From positions 99,567,375-99,631,374 of the forward strand of contig CM054179.1 in assembly GCA_028829895.1 (NCBI GenBank): a stretch of DNA of 64,000 nucleotides, given 5' to 3'. This document shows, one piece after another, positions 1 through 11,650 of this stretch. The stretch is from Sinotaia quadrata. Its lineage: Eukaryota; Mollusca; Gastropoda; Architaenioglossa; Viviparidae. The notes below the pieces were generated by a model. The model worked only from the letters and a program-made list of their open reading frames with translations. It ran no database searches and was not told the origin of the DNA. The position numbers were made by a program, and so were the translations under genes. Positions within the stretch are counted from its first letter, which is position 1. The number at the start of each line of letters is the position of its first letter.

Positions 1-274
1 TGAAAACTGTATCTATATAGAAACTGTTTCTACTACATATAGCATATACTACATAAATTAATTTCAGATGGAATCTGTATTTTATTATTTTTGAGGCATT
101 TACGAGAGAAACAGAGACATCAAGCCCCAGTCTTTCCGATGTCTTTTTCCTGTATAATTAATACTTTTTATGTATATTACATTTTCCCATTATGTAGTAA
201 ATTTTAAGCGCCATTTTAATGAAGTCATTAAAGGAATAACGTATTAATAATGTGATGTATTTTGAAAATGTGTA

Positions 275-292
275 TGTGTGTGTGTGTGTGTG
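275..292. repeat. (TG)n microsatellite
   Basis: Short uninterrupted TG run, about 9 copies. Confidence 0.9.
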
Positions 293-381
293 TTCATGCA
301 AAAGTGAGTCAATTTATATTTCATGCGTATTCTTGACTGTGTGAATGTTTGTACTTCTGGTGTTATTGATTATACTGTGAT

Positions 382-385
<4 letters not shown>

Positions 386-416
<31 letters not shown>
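386..416. repeat. (GT)n microsatellite
   Basis: Uninterrupted GT run of about 15 copies. Confidence 0.95.
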
Positions 417-420
<4 letters not shown>

Positions 421-860
421 ATGCTTATAAAGGCATGCATTTATGTCTCTTTTTGTTTGTGGCGAATGTTTTTCTGCATGCATTTAATGTGTATTAATGA
501 GTTTGACTTATTATTTTTTCTTTGTAGCGATGGAAACTCGATAACTAGACATAAATAAGTTTCTATCATTAGTTATTGCCTGTTAGGAGATCTTTGGGGT
601 CATGACCCCTAAGTTGTTCTGAAGAAATGTAGATGATGTAAGGTGGCGTTGCTGTTGAAGGAGTTCCATATTTCATCGATATTATTATGAACAGATAATT
701 TGAAGTCAGACGGAAGTGGACAAGTTCCTTAAAAGCAAAGTCCGACCATTTGTTTGTGACACGCAGTAGGTGTGTGAGATGCGCGAAATTTTGCAACAGA
801 AAATGGTTGCCGAGGTAAGAGTTGTTCCCCTGTGTAACTACAGCAAACATTTATACGTCT

Positions 861-1008
861 GCAATATCTGAGCTAAAGCACTGAGGTGTTTCCCTTTGAA
901 CCTACAGGAAATATTATATGATTGCAATATCTGAGCTAAAGCACTGAGGTGTTTCCCTTTGAACCTACAGGAAATATTATATGATTGCAATATCTGAGCT
1001 AAAGCACT
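861..1008. repeat. 63-bp tandem repeat, 2.4 copies
   Basis: The motif GCAATATCTGAGCTAAAGCA starts at 861, 924 and 987, giving an exact 63-bp period. The first two units are essentially identical, so the duplication is recent. Confidence 0.95.
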
Positions 1009-1171
1009 ATGTATAAAGAACTCGAGAAAGCTCGCTTACAAAACAGGAAATGGCACAGAGAGAAGTGTTGAAGACGAAGAAAAAAAACAATTGCTCCAAT
1101 TTTCTGTTGCTGGTATTATCTCCTTAATCCTTTCCTGTTTGGTTCTCTCCTTTCTTTAAAACTCTTTTCAG

Positions 1172-1361
1172 TCTGTCCTTTGTTTGTTTGTTTGTTTGTT
1201 TCTTTGCTTGTTTGATCGTTTGGTTGTTTGTTTCTTTGTTTCTTTGTGTTTTTCTTTGTTTCTTTCTTGTTTCTTTGTTTGTTTGTTTGTTTGTTCGTTT
1301 GTTTCTTTCTTTCTTACTTTGTTTGTTTGTTTGTTTGTTTGTTTGTTTGTTTTTTCTTTTT

Positions 1362-1421
<60 letters not shown>

Positions 1422-1424
1422 TCC
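1172..1424. repeat. (TTTG)n / (TTTC)n compound microsatellite
   Basis: TTTG and TTTC tetranucleotides alternate in blocks. The last about 65 bp is uninterrupted TTTC. Long frames exist on both strands here, but they only translate simple sequence. Confidence 0.95.
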
Positions 1425-2274
1425 TTCCACCACCTCTCATTTGTATACTCTTTTATTCTTTCCTACTTTCTCTCTTATTCTCTCTTCCATTATCTTTTAG
1501 TCATTTATTCTATTTCATTGTATCTCCTTCTGTCTCATTTATCATTTTTTTTGCACATCTCTTTCTCTTTCTCTCTTTCCTATTTCTCTCTCTCTTCTCT
1601 CCCTCCTTCTCCATATATTATGTTGCTCTATTGCTCGTCCTCCCCCACCTCTCCTACTTTTTTCGACGCTGCTTTGTTTATTTCGCTCGGCTCCATTCCG
1701 TCATCCTTCATTCCGTCCCCTATCTAGAATCCGCTGTAATAAGCATGCACAAACGCCCAAGCTTTAATGCCTACTTGTGCAATAACTAGTCTCAATATAC
1801 ACCAGCACCTTGGATGTGATGACGTAGCCCTCAGTACGGAAGTGTACGAAATCCAACAAACACACAATTACTGTCTTCCTCTTATCCTTGGAGCTTTTAG
1901 GAAGCGAGACACAAGCTGGTGAAGGTTGTCGGGTGAGCTGCAGCAAAGCCTTTAGTGAAAGTCGGACGTCTGAGAAACATCCAGTCCTCAATTACAGCCC
2001 GATGGTTTTGTGAGCCCGAGGATTTGTATCCCTTTAAACATGCCCGCCTCCACAGCCCCTACTCCACACTCCACCACGAACGAGCACCAACCATTAGCCT
2101 TCCACTAATAAGATGTCTTAGGAGTTACTTTGTTGAAGATTGCATAAAGTCTTGATTTTTTTTTCATTTGATTCTCCCAGAAAGTTTTGTGTGGAGTTGA
2201 GAACTGTTTCTGAAGTGTTCATCTAATTTAACATTATATAGACGTTGTACGCTTCAGCATTCTAGAAAAAATAT
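1425..2274. other. Pyrimidine-rich flank, then unique DNA
   Basis: 1425-1680 is strongly C/T-rich on the plus strand and looks like decayed simple sequence. 1680-2274 is ordinary sequence in which I see no gene. Confidence 0.6.
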
Positions 2275-2690
2275 CTCTAACAATAAACCAGCACTGCATA
2301 CAATAACAGTCTAGAATTATTTCTGTTAACAAAACACAATCACTTTAAACAGTACAGTTCTTTAATTATTTCTGTTAACGTTAAACCTTCACCCAAAACG
2401 GTAGTGTTCCAGTATTATTTCTGCTAACACAAAGCAAGCGCTGTAAACAATAGTATTATTTAATTATTTCTGTTAACATTAAACCATCACTGTAAACAGT
2501 AGTATTCTATGATTATTTCTGTTAGTACTAAACCATCACTGTAAACAGTAGTATTCTATGATTATTTCTGTTAGCACTAAACCATCACTGTAAACAGTTG
2601 TATTCTATGATTATTTCTGTTAGCACTAAACCATCACTGTAAACAGTTGTATTCTATGATTATTTCTGTTAACACTAAGCAAACACTGTT
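2275..2690. repeat. 49-bp minisatellite, about 8 copies
   Basis: Units carry ATTATTTCTGTTA followed by CACTGTAAACAGT. The right-hand copies (2500-2690) are nearly identical with a 49-bp period, and the left-hand copies are more diverged, so the array is older on the left. Confidence 0.9.
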
Positions 2691-2804
2691 GTATCTGACT
2701 AAATGAAGAGGAAAGACGTACGTGTTCTGCTTTGGTAAGTGAGGGGATACACAAAGATAAAAACTAATTTTATTTTACTACATGTTTGTACTCAAGAAAT
2801 ATTC

Positions 2805-2892
2805 CTCCTCCTCCTTCTCCTCCTCACCACCACCACCACCACCACCATCATCATCATCGTCATATCATCATCGTCATCGTCGTCGTCGACTC
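2805..2892. repeat. Compound trinucleotide repeat
   Basis: Successive blocks of CTC, CAC, ATC and GTC triplets. Confidence 0.9.
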
Positions 2893-3073
2893 CTCTCATG
2901 GCTTTTATTAGTTAGTTGGCTGAGTTCTTTAATCTCAGAATAAAATTAAGAATTCTGGGAGATCCAAGGTTGTAAGAAGGGTGTGAGCATTTTCTAGAAG
3001 CAGTGGGGCAAACAGCTGGGGTTTCTGGCAGTTAGTCAGGTAACCTTCATGTTCCAATATCTTTTGGTAACAA

Positions 3074-3275
3074 GTTCTTCAGTGCTCTTGTTCCTAGTGG
3101 TATTATGTTCTCCAGTGCCCCAATTCCTTGTGGCAGTATGTTCTCCAGTGCCCCAATTCCTAGTGGCATTATGTTCTCCAGTGCCCCAATTCCTAGTGGC
3201 AATATGTTCTCCATTGCTCCAATCCTAATGGCAATATGTTTTCCAGTGCTCCAAATCCTAATGAGATTATATCTG
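3074..3275. repeat. 33-bp minisatellite, about 6 copies
   Basis: TTCTCCAGTG recurs at 3108, 3141, 3174 and 3207 with an exact 33-bp period; later copies lose a base. Because 33 is 11 codons, both strands stay open over the array, which gives 11-residue protein-like repeats. I see nothing outside the array that makes it a gene. Confidence 0.9.
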
Positions 3276-3634
3276 TTCTTATATTTCATCATCCCTGGAA
3301 CATTTTAAATTAAAGGTCCTGATACTTTTAAATCCTTTTCATTCTTTTGTTTTTATGATTCACCTTCGCCGTCCTCCGTGGTACAACTGTCAATTTCTCC
3401 TGAGACACCACTATTAATTTAGCCTGGTTACATTACATAAATAATAAAATCTAAAAAATTCATATATATATATGTTACCGGTAATGTGAAAAAGCCAGGC
3501 ATTGTATGTAATGCCTAGGCAATGTATACAAATACGGTCGTTTTCAGGCAATGTGTGAAATATGTATGTTGTTACATAGTTTGCCTAGGTACTGTATAAA
3601 ATGCCTAGTCATTATAAAGAATGGCACGTACTAT
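3276..3634. other. A+T-rich DNA with degenerate GCCTAGGCAATGTAT-type repeats
   Basis: Between about 3480 and 3610 short related motifs (ATGCCTAGGCAATGTAT, TGCCTAGGTACTGTAT, ATGCCTAGTCATTATA) recur irregularly. No gene is seen. The string TTTAGCCTGGTTACATTACA near 3417 has a relative near 45055, so a dispersed repeat may be present. Confidence 0.4.
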
Positions 3635-4163
3635 TTAGGCAAAGTGTGGAATACGCACATTGGAAAGGCCTTTAATAAAATATGTTCTTGGTGGGGAGAA
3701 GTACTTGTTGCACCAAAGAAGGCTAGAATGGCATTTTGAATTGCACTTAATTTTCTTTTTTACACACTGGCATTGCAAATTTCGGCACTTGGTCTTGCAC
3801 ATACACCTAACAAATTGGCCGCTTTCTGTGGATTGAGCGGTAGCAGCAGATCGAAGAGGCATTTCGTTGTCAGGAACGTCTTCAACTGTGAGTAAGTCCT
3901 TTGGACAGACAGTGAACTGTGATCTTGCACAGAGTTGTCAGGAACGTCTTCAACTGTGAGTAAGTCCTTTGGACAGACAGTGAATTGTGATCTTGCACAG
4001 AGTTGTCAGGAACGTCTTCAACTGTGAGTAAGCCCTTTGGACAAACAGTGAATTGTGATCTTGCATAGAGTTGCTTCAAAATTCCTCGTGCCATTCCAAG
4101 TCGGTAAAAGTTCCAAGTCGGTATAAAACTATCTTCTGTCACGTTCATAACAACCGCCAACAA
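3635..4163 (-). pseudogene. Broken KRBA2-like / integrase-type gene, C-terminal end with Cys cluster
   Basis: Two minus-strand frames carry matching parts of one protein end. The frame starting at 4163 contains LYARSQFTVCPKGLLTVEDV (about 4103-4002). The frame starting at 3862 contains a cysteine cluster C-x-C-x3-C-x4-C-x-C-x6-C-x3-CH-x5-CN (3805-3707). From family knowledge, this order (a 'vedVPD' segment followed by a CXC-type cluster) is typical of the C-terminus of transposon-derived integrase proteins annotated KRBA2-like or SCAND3-like in invertebrates. The cluster probably binds zinc. A 68-bp segment between the halves is present three times, and two extra copies (136 bp) shift the frame. 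Nothing upstream of 4163 looks like the integrase core, so this is a terminal fragment. The family name is from memory; the zinc-binding role is an inference. Confidence 0.55.
3869..4072. repeat. 68-bp tandem triplication inside the pseudogene
   Basis: GTCAGGAACGTCTTCAACTG starts at 3869, 3937 and 4005, an exact 68-bp period, with only a few substitutions between copies. 68 is not a multiple of 3, so the expansion destroys the reading frame. Confidence 0.95.
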
Positions 4164-5440
4164 GTTGCTTCATGAGACGTTGTACCTTAATATACCACTT
4201 ACTCTAGATACAAAGTGATGGAGTGTTTTCATGATCAGGATCTCGTGAGATGGGTTAGTTTTAAAAAATTAAATACTTTTAGAATGGGTAATTAATATGT
4301 GTTTCATCATTTGTATATAATTAGATTTACAAGCATGTACTTATAATCTTTAAGCATGAGCGATTCAGTTATTCTTCTACAGCATATACTGTTAAGAAGA
4401 ATTTATTTACTCTGTCTTTTATTTAATTCTTGTTACATTTTGTTAACATTTCGCAAATCATTCTGTATTTAATTAGAATAAAATCTCGGGCAGGCAGGTA
4501 AGGGCGAATGTGACGTAAGAAGTCAACCAAATGCGGAAGTTGGACTAAATGAGATTTGGATTGCGAACTGCCTTGCATTATCAAAGGGTATTATGTGAAG
4601 TCAGCATTTACTCTGGAGCGTAAGATGCAGATTAAATGTCTATGTGGGGAAATTCTTGAAAGTCACAACTCTTCGAACTAACATTTCTTTAACTATTCAT
4701 ATCCCGGTTCTTGGGAAAATTGTTAAAATTCATATTAATTGGTGTTAAAATTAATTACTTATTTCTTGTAAAGAGTCATCTTTACATTAAAATAAAATCT
4801 GTCACAAATCCTTGTATTAAAAAAAACAATAAGAAAGGCCGTTCTTTTTTTATCGCCTCTAGCACACTAGCTTTATCTCCCTTTGCAGGACACATTGCTC
4901 CATTGGGACAGTGAAGAATTTATGAATTAGTATTCACAGATCAGCTTTGACAAAGTGGCCATTCGCACATTGGGCACACAGACACGAGGTGAATGCATTA
5001 TTCTTGTATTCGAAGAATTTCTTAATTTTGTTATTGAATGGATTCTTGGCATTTTACGGTAGCAAGGGATGATTCCCAGAGCCTGTTCCTACCCGAAAGC
5101 CACGGCCAACAATGTCTAGATATACCCTATCACGTCAGACAGTTCCAATTGCGTATATTGTGTATTTCTGCAGTTTTAGTGCCGCAAAAAGTTGGACAGG
5201 GTAAAGTGGAAGATACATGTTGCGAGATGGAGAGTGAGATGGAAATAAATGTAACTTGGTTCCTCAAGGGTTGGACACCATGCGGAGAGAATTGAATTAA
5301 GAGAAGCGTCGACATCTGACAGTCTTGTATGGAGATCGTAAATATAAAAGGAGGTTTGAAAGGGGCTTATTTATGTGGAAATGTAAAAATCACAACTACT
5401 GGAATTTTGGCATTTCATCATGCACGATCTTTGGAGAATC
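4164..5440. other. A+T-rich DNA without a recognisable gene
   Basis: Nothing recognised. A plus-strand frame of 85 codons at 5038-5295 has a mixed, protein-like composition but no motif, signal peptide or splice signal I would rely on. Confidence 0.5.
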
Positions 5441-5644
5441 GAGGTCAGAGGAAGAAAGGGAGAGAGAGAGAAAGAGAGAGAGAGAGGAAGAAAGGGTCAG
5501 AGAGGAAGAAAAGAGAGAGAGAGTTGAGGAAGAAAGGGAGAGAGAGAAAGAGAGACACAGAGAGAGAGAGGAAGGAAAGAGAGAGAGAGGAAGAAAGGGA
5601 GACCGAGAGGGAGTCAGAGAGAGAGGTCAGTAGGAAAAGGAGAC

Positions 5645-5675
<31 letters not shown>

Positions 5676-5990
5676 AGAAGAAAGTGAGAGAGGAAGAAAG
5701 GGGGTTAGAGAGAGAATGTGAGAAGAGAAAAAAGCGAGGAAGAAAGTGAGAGAGGGAGACAGAGAGAGAGAGAGGAAGAACGGGGGAGAAAGAGGAATAA
5801 AAGGAGACAAATAGAGGAATAAAGGGAGACAGAAAGAGGAATAAAGGGAGAGAGAGAAGAGAAAAAGTTAGGAAGAGAGAGAAATAAAGGAAGAGAGTGA
5901 GAGAAATAAAGGGAGACAAAGAGAGGTGAGGAAGAAAGGGAGACAGAGAATATGAGAAGAGAAAAAGTGAAGAAGAAAGGGAAACAAAGG

Positions 5991-6039
<49 letters not shown>

Positions 6040-6060
6040 CGAAAAGAGAAAAAAGTGAGG
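5441..6060. repeat. Purine-only (GA-rich) tract, about 0.6 kb
   Basis: The plus strand is almost entirely G and A, with AGAG runs broken by GGAAGAAAGG blocks and rare C or T. It includes a (GA)n run of about 18 copies near 5998-6035. Long minus-strand frames rich in Ser, Leu and Phe are artefacts of this composition. Polypurine mirror-like DNA of this kind can form triplex (H-DNA) structures. Confidence 0.9.
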
Positions 6061-6455
6061 CAGGAAAAGGGAGACAGAGGGACAGGACTGGGAAAGAAAA
6101 AGAGAGGTTGAGATAAACAGACAAAATGACAGACATAAAGATATTCATTCAGAGACTGATGGAGATATAGATCGACAGAGATAGAAAACAAATAGAGAAA
6201 ACGGGAAATATTCGTTAGCCCATCTATATCGGTAAATTGACAGAGAAAAATAAGCAGGGTGAGAGAGAAAAGGGAGAGAAAGCTTAGATTATAAGTAAAT
6301 TGATGGATGGATGATTGACATATAAATATACAGCTACATTTCGATAGAGGTCGGTCGATGTACGTAGATAATAATGGACGGTTGAGTGGATTAATAAGAA
6401 AAGAGACAGCAGGGAAATAGATAAATATAATAACATTAGTAAATTATATGCAGTG
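6061..6455. other. Purine-rich shoulder and A+T-rich DNA
   Basis: Decaying edge of the purine tract, with GATA/GATG-like words at about 6300-6350. No gene is seen. Confidence 0.5.
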
Positions 6456-8121
6456 TGTGGTGCAGTAAATTTACCTATCACTATTTCTAAATATAATTGT
6501 TATATAAATTGTTAAATTGTCAATGTGACCCTACCTTCGGCGATCCTTATGATTGTATTTTTTGTAAGTGTCAGAGTTGGAGTAAACAACTTGGGTTGAG
6601 AATATGATAGAAATTACTGATGCAATCCAAACCAGCTCCAACTGGATGAGTAGTTTTTTGACTAATAGTTTCACACTTGTTCAGAACAAACTTATCCAAT
6701 GGGGATGGACTGAAAGTTTCTTTGTTGAAGTACTCTATTCTATCATTTAAATTTGAACTTAACTCGAGTCTGGTCATAAATGCGATCATTAGCTTATGAG
6801 AAAGCACACCTTGTTCCTTTCACCCCAGGAAGCAATGACTACGTGCTTGGTCATGATGTGTGAACCAAGCATTGTCATCAACTTATCAGTAAAACGTGTT
6901 GCTGTAAGTTGATTCCTGTGAATTCTGTTCGAGAGCCAATACAGCAGAAATGGTGGCTTGAGAATTCACGAAGATTATTTTGAATGTTCCTCATGTTGTG
7001 GTGAGTACTAATTTGAGACATCCCTCATGTTGTGGTGAGTACTAATTCGAGACATCTCTCACGGTGTGGTGAGTACTAATTCGAGACATCCCTCATGGTG
7101 TGGTGAGTACTAATTCGAGACATCCCTCATGGTGTGGTGAGTACTAATTCGAGACATTCCTCATGGTGTGGTGAGTACTAATTCGAGACATCCCTCATGG
7201 TGTGGTGAGTACTAATTCGAGACATCCCTCATGGTGTGGTGAGTACTAATTCGAGACATCCCTCATGGTGTGGTGAGTACTAATTCGAGACATCCCTCAT
7301 GGTGTGGTGAGTACTAATTCGAGACATCCCTCATGTTGTGGTGAGTACTAATTCGAGACATTCCTCCTGATGTGCTTTTTAGTGCAAGTGAAATTCAGGG
7401 TGATTCTCAACAGTGTGTTTTGTAAACTCATTAAAGATTTTGGAACAGTTGTGTAACATGCCTAGAAAGGGCATGTGAGGCCGTCACCCGAATAAGAAAG
7501 ACAGTGACTTGTTGCAAACCGTGTGATTGTGAACACGTGCTGGCATATGCTGCCATCTTTGAAAAGGTTATGTACATTTGACTTTCATTATTTCTCTGAA
7601 ACTCTACTCTTAATTCTGTGATGATATCTATGAATTTGGTTGTATATTTATGTTAATTGACTGCTAATGTCTATGCTAGGCTAAACCGAATGACTCTCCA
7701 GCGTTAATTGACATTGTTGTGAAGTGATGTAAATGTCAATGCTCATTTGATTATATTCATATGTTGTATATTTGATTGTTGATTTGTATAAATTTATTGA
7801 CCTTGCTACACATATTGATAACATTATGTTGGAGAAGAAAGTGGGTGGATGTGGGCTCGATAAATACAGATTAAAGATGGATTTATCTTCTACTTTGGTA
7901 AGAAGTTTTCCACCTATGGAAATTGATGCTAAGTGTTTGTATTTAAAAATATGGAAGAGTGGAAATGTTTACCACGCCCGCATATCCGCCAAATGAGAGA
8001 GACGATTGGTGTTCTGGAGAATTATTATTAATCTAAATTAAGATTATCACTTGTAATTAGTAAATTTGCTGAATTAGCAATAATAATCATAACCGATAAC
8101 TAATGTGGCGTTGGCGTCAAA
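6456..8121 (+). mobile_element. Solo LTR, copy A (Ty3/gypsy family shared with 32.2 and 48.5 kb)
   Basis: It starts TGTGGTGCAGTAAATTT and ends near GGCGTCAAA, decayed versions of the TGTGACA...TGTCACA ends seen in the 48.5-kb copy. The flanking 5 bases are CAGTG on the left (6451-6455) and CAGTG on the right (8122-8126), an exact target-site duplication. The first about 120 bp and the last about 330 bp (from ATTTATTGACCTT near 7795) match the other copies. No internal retroviral-type genes remain, so this is a solo LTR left by recombination. Short frames inside it, such as 7772-7996, are not genes. It carries a minisatellite at 6993-7366. Confidence 0.8.
6993..7366. repeat. 34-bp minisatellite within solo LTR A, 11 copies
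   Basis: GTGGTGAGTACTAATTCGAG repeats with a 34-bp period, and the central units are identical. The array lies wholly inside the LTR and is absent from the other two LTR copies. Confidence 0.95.
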
Positions 8122-9226
8122 CAGTGAAATATAAAGTTATGTTTTGATTTCTCAGAAATATGTGCTAAAACAATGAGACGAAAGGTAATATCTATAATCC
8201 ACAAAATACTTATTGCAGGTTTTACAATCAATTAATAAACATTCATAGATCAGCTGCCAGCGTAGTAAGTGGGAAAGAATAATTAAAAATCAGTCTCAAG
8301 TAGGAGAAACAATGGCAAAAACTGACCATTACTAAAGAGTTTTACATTTAGAAGCACAGCACAACATGACGACAAAGGTAAACTTTATATTGTTAGTGTA
8401 CAAATCACGGACAACTCTCGAACCATTTTCTGTCAGTCAGGGTTTTCGTCCTTTTCTCACGAGATCACACAGCCCTTGTAAGGAGAAATGTGGACGACGG
8501 TCTCTGTGATTTGGATGCTAAGTTGATTTCACGCCTCACGCACCACAGGCAGTCTGCAGCGTTTGATTAAACTGACCACGAAATGGTTTCACACAAGTTC
8601 CAGCACGCGCTACGCATTCTCGGTAAATCCTCGTTACAACTCAACTGACAAGAATATGCCAAGAGCCCTCCCTAAATAGGAGACAAGTCTGGACCAAAGC
8701 GCCCTTGGTCTGGGGCCCAATCTGGGTTTTATTTGTAGGATGTGTTTACCCTTTGACAAAACCATCCGGGTCCTAAATAATGACGTCAGACGCATTCATT
8801 CCCGCATCTTAGGTGGAGGTTACGCTCGCCCTTGAAATGTAAGAACAAATAAAATAAGTCTTTTCTATTTTTATTATTGTTTCTCTTAAGATGGAGATGC
8901 TATTATCGCTTTTATACGCTAGACTGAACAAGCGAATATTATTGATAAATTTTGACCTATTTTCTGCTTAATACCCATTTTCATCAATCGTTTGCACCGA
9001 ATATGATGGATAACTGATCAGTCCATTGGGTGGTGAAGCCTACGATCAATTATAAACCCATTTGATTAACTGTAAACATAAAACGTCACTTGCTTTCTAC
9101 ATTGTCTGATACATCTTACCAAGTGGTGGAGGAGGTTTAATAGATCTAATTGCTCAGTAAAAATGAATATCGCCATTAGGAAGACATTGTAATTAAGAAT
9201 AGTGTACGAAACTTATCTTGTACGGC
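8122..9226. other. Unique DNA, locally less A+T-rich; CRE-like site
   Basis: No coding region is recognised. 8400-8830 is richer in G+C than its surroundings and contains a perfect TGACGTCA at 8781-8788. The inverted pair GACCAA...TTGGTC near 8691-8711 could form a small hairpin. Confidence 0.5.
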
Positions 9227-9346
<120 letters not shown>

Positions 9347-9597
9347 ACAATCCTACCTGCAAGCTGTCCATCCAACTCTCAGACCATGCTTTCATCTCCT
9401 ATCATATCCAAATAATTACATGATCGCTTTTATAAATTATTAAAGCTAAATAATTTTTGCATAATGTATTAAATGTTTTGAAAAGAAAAAAATAAGCAAG
9501 TTATTTTTGTGGACTTACTTTACAAAAGTGATAAGGCCATGTTAATTCACCAAACGTGCTAATAGACAGCTACAAACTGTTTCATAGCCGAACGATC

Positions 9598-10063
9598 GTA
9601 GTGATATAATGACTTTAGTGAGCATAATGATCATAGAGTAACAATGACTTCAGCGAGCATAATGATCATAGAGTAACAATGACTTTAGCGAGCATAATGA
9701 TCCTAAAGTAACAATGACTTTAGCGAGCATAATGATCATAGAGTAACAATGACTTCAGCGAGCATAATGATCATAGAGTAACAATGACTTTAGCGAGCAT
9801 AATGATCATAGAGTAACAATGACCTTAGCGAGCATAATGATCCTAGTGTTATAATGACTTTAGCGAGCATAATGATCATAGAGTGACAATGACTTCAGCG
9901 AGCATAATGATCATAGAGTAACAATAACTTTAGCGAGCACAATGATCCTAGTGTTATAATGACTTTAGCGAGCATAATGATCCTAGAGTAATAATGACTT
10001 TAGCGAGCATAATGATCCTAGTCAGTAGTGTTATAATGACTTTAGCGAGCATAATGATCCTAG
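9598..10063. repeat. 35-bp minisatellite, about 13 copies
   Basis: Units contain TTTAGCGAGCATAATGATC followed by an AACAATGAC or ATAATGAC word. The period is 35 bp with small indels. Many units hold AACAATG, which fits the SOX consensus WWCAAWG. Confidence 0.92.
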
Positions 10064-10085
10064 AGTAATAATCACTAGGATCATT
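10053..10085. repeat. 11-bp inverted repeat at the end of the 35-bp array
   Basis: AATGATCCTAG (10053-10063) is mirrored by CTAGGATCATT (10075-10085) across an 11-base loop, a perfect stem at the edge of the array. Confidence 0.85.
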
Positions 10086-11136
10086 TTAAAGCGGAAGTGA
10101 AAAGTCACGAGAGGACCTTTCGCTCTTCAAGGCCGTCAGCGCATTACTAGTGTTTATGTACTCTCTTTACCGTATCATATTATTTTGACTTTCACGTCTG
10201 AGTTTATAAGGCAGGCATTTTCTAAAATATTTTATTTCAATAAGCCATAAGGAATTACTTTGAATATAATATTAATAAAATATCAGGTAAGTAAGTTGGA
10301 AATTAATAAGCGTTGGATGAAGCAGTCGACATACAACACGAAGAAGTTTGTTTCTTTTTGAACTATCAAGTTTGATTACTCCGCTTGCAAAACATTATGT
10401 ATTGATGGCAAAACTGTAGATCCTGTTTGCTTTATATGACCATTTTATGTTTCTTTTGAACGCGGATCATTGTTCTTGCAAATTCGTAAACATCGGAATG
10501 AGGTTTAAAAAAAACTATTATCCAATAAACATAAATTCCAATCAGATATACAAGATGCGGCTCTCTCTAGCCACTTTTGCAATTTTATAAAAACAAACAA
10601 TTTATAAATTATCAAAGGCGTGTAGCGATTCTAAGTTCACCATTACCTAAGATGGCAATTACGAGTAATCATTACACATTAAATTATTTAAGCAGCCAAC
10701 ACTTCACATTCAACATCTAGCTAGTGTATCAGCCCCAGCTACACTCCTTTTCAAAATTCGAATGAAGTTGTATAAACGTTGATGTATTTAATAATACAAA
10801 TAGAGAAAGTAATTCCTTCTAACCAATCTCATTCCTTCTAACCAATCTCATCTCGTTGTCTTGCCACAACTCTATGACAAGTACCTTCAGATCCTGTCCG
10901 AGTGTACTTGTTCTGGACTGTGTGTTTAGATACTCACATCCTAAAATTATAGATTAACCACTTAACTTAGTTCACGGAAGTTTCTGCGTTTCCGTCCATT
11001 AACCCGCGACTCGCTTGTGACGTGAATGCTTAATTCTCAATCTTCTGCCCGGCAGACGCCACAGAAATACGTCTCCACCGACGTCTGGAAGTCTTGACCA
11101 TAAGCCCCAGGCAAACTGACGTCACTGTCGCTATTG
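10086..11136. other. Unique A+T-rich DNA
   Basis: No gene is recognised. A 19-bp direct duplication (TTCCTTCTAACCAATCTCA) lies at about 10813-10850, and a perfect TGACGTCA at 11117-11124. Confidence 0.5.
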
Positions 11137-11650
11137 GTATTACAGAGTACTTTAATACTAGCACAGTGTATTACAGAGTACTTTAATACTAGCACAGTGT
11201 ATTACAGAGTACTTTAATACTAGCACAGTGTATTACAAAGTACTTTAATACTAGCACAGTGTATTACAAAGTACTTTACCACTAGCATAGTGTATTACAA
11301 AGTACTTTTCTACTAGTACAGTCACCCCACTTTTACATTTGATATTACAAAGTACTTTACCACTAGCACAGTGTATTACAAATTACTTTTCCACTAGTAC
11401 AGTCACTCTGTGTATTACAAAGTACTTTTCCACTAGTACAGTCACTCCACTTTTACATTTGATATTACAAAGTACTTTACCACTAGTACACTCACTCCAC
11501 TTTTACATTTGATATTAATGAGTAACTTATCACTAGCACGGTGACTCCACTTTTATACTTAGTATTACAGAATACTTTGCCATTAGCACGGTGCTCCACG
11601 TTTACAATGGTATTACTGAGTAACTCACCACTAGCACTGTGATTCCACTT
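11137..11650. repeat. 31-bp minisatellite grading into a longer diverged unit
   Basis: TACAGAGTACTTTAATACTA recurs every 31 bp from 11141. After about 11280 the units diverge and acquire an extra CACTCCACTTTTACATTTGA segment, so the right half has a mixed, longer period. Confidence 0.9.

Larger units (their letters stand above)
1..860. other. A+T-rich DNA without a recognisable gene
   Basis: I see no gene here. Two (GT)n tracts are annotated separately. A minus-strand frame of about 93 codons at 569-850 resembles no family I know and has no supporting signal. Confidence 0.6.

Noticed and set aside
1168..1789. Long overlapping frames rich in Phe/Leu/Cys or Lys/Glu
   Set aside because: They translate (TTTG)n and (TTTC)n simple sequence.
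5325..6191. Several 100-150-residue frames rich in Arg/Glu or Ser/Leu
   Set aside because: Products of the purine tract; composition follows the DNA repeat in every frame.
7772..7996. 74-residue frame in solo LTR A
   Set aside because: It lies in the LTR 3' part, and the aligned regions of LTRs B and C do not keep the frame, so no coding function is supported.
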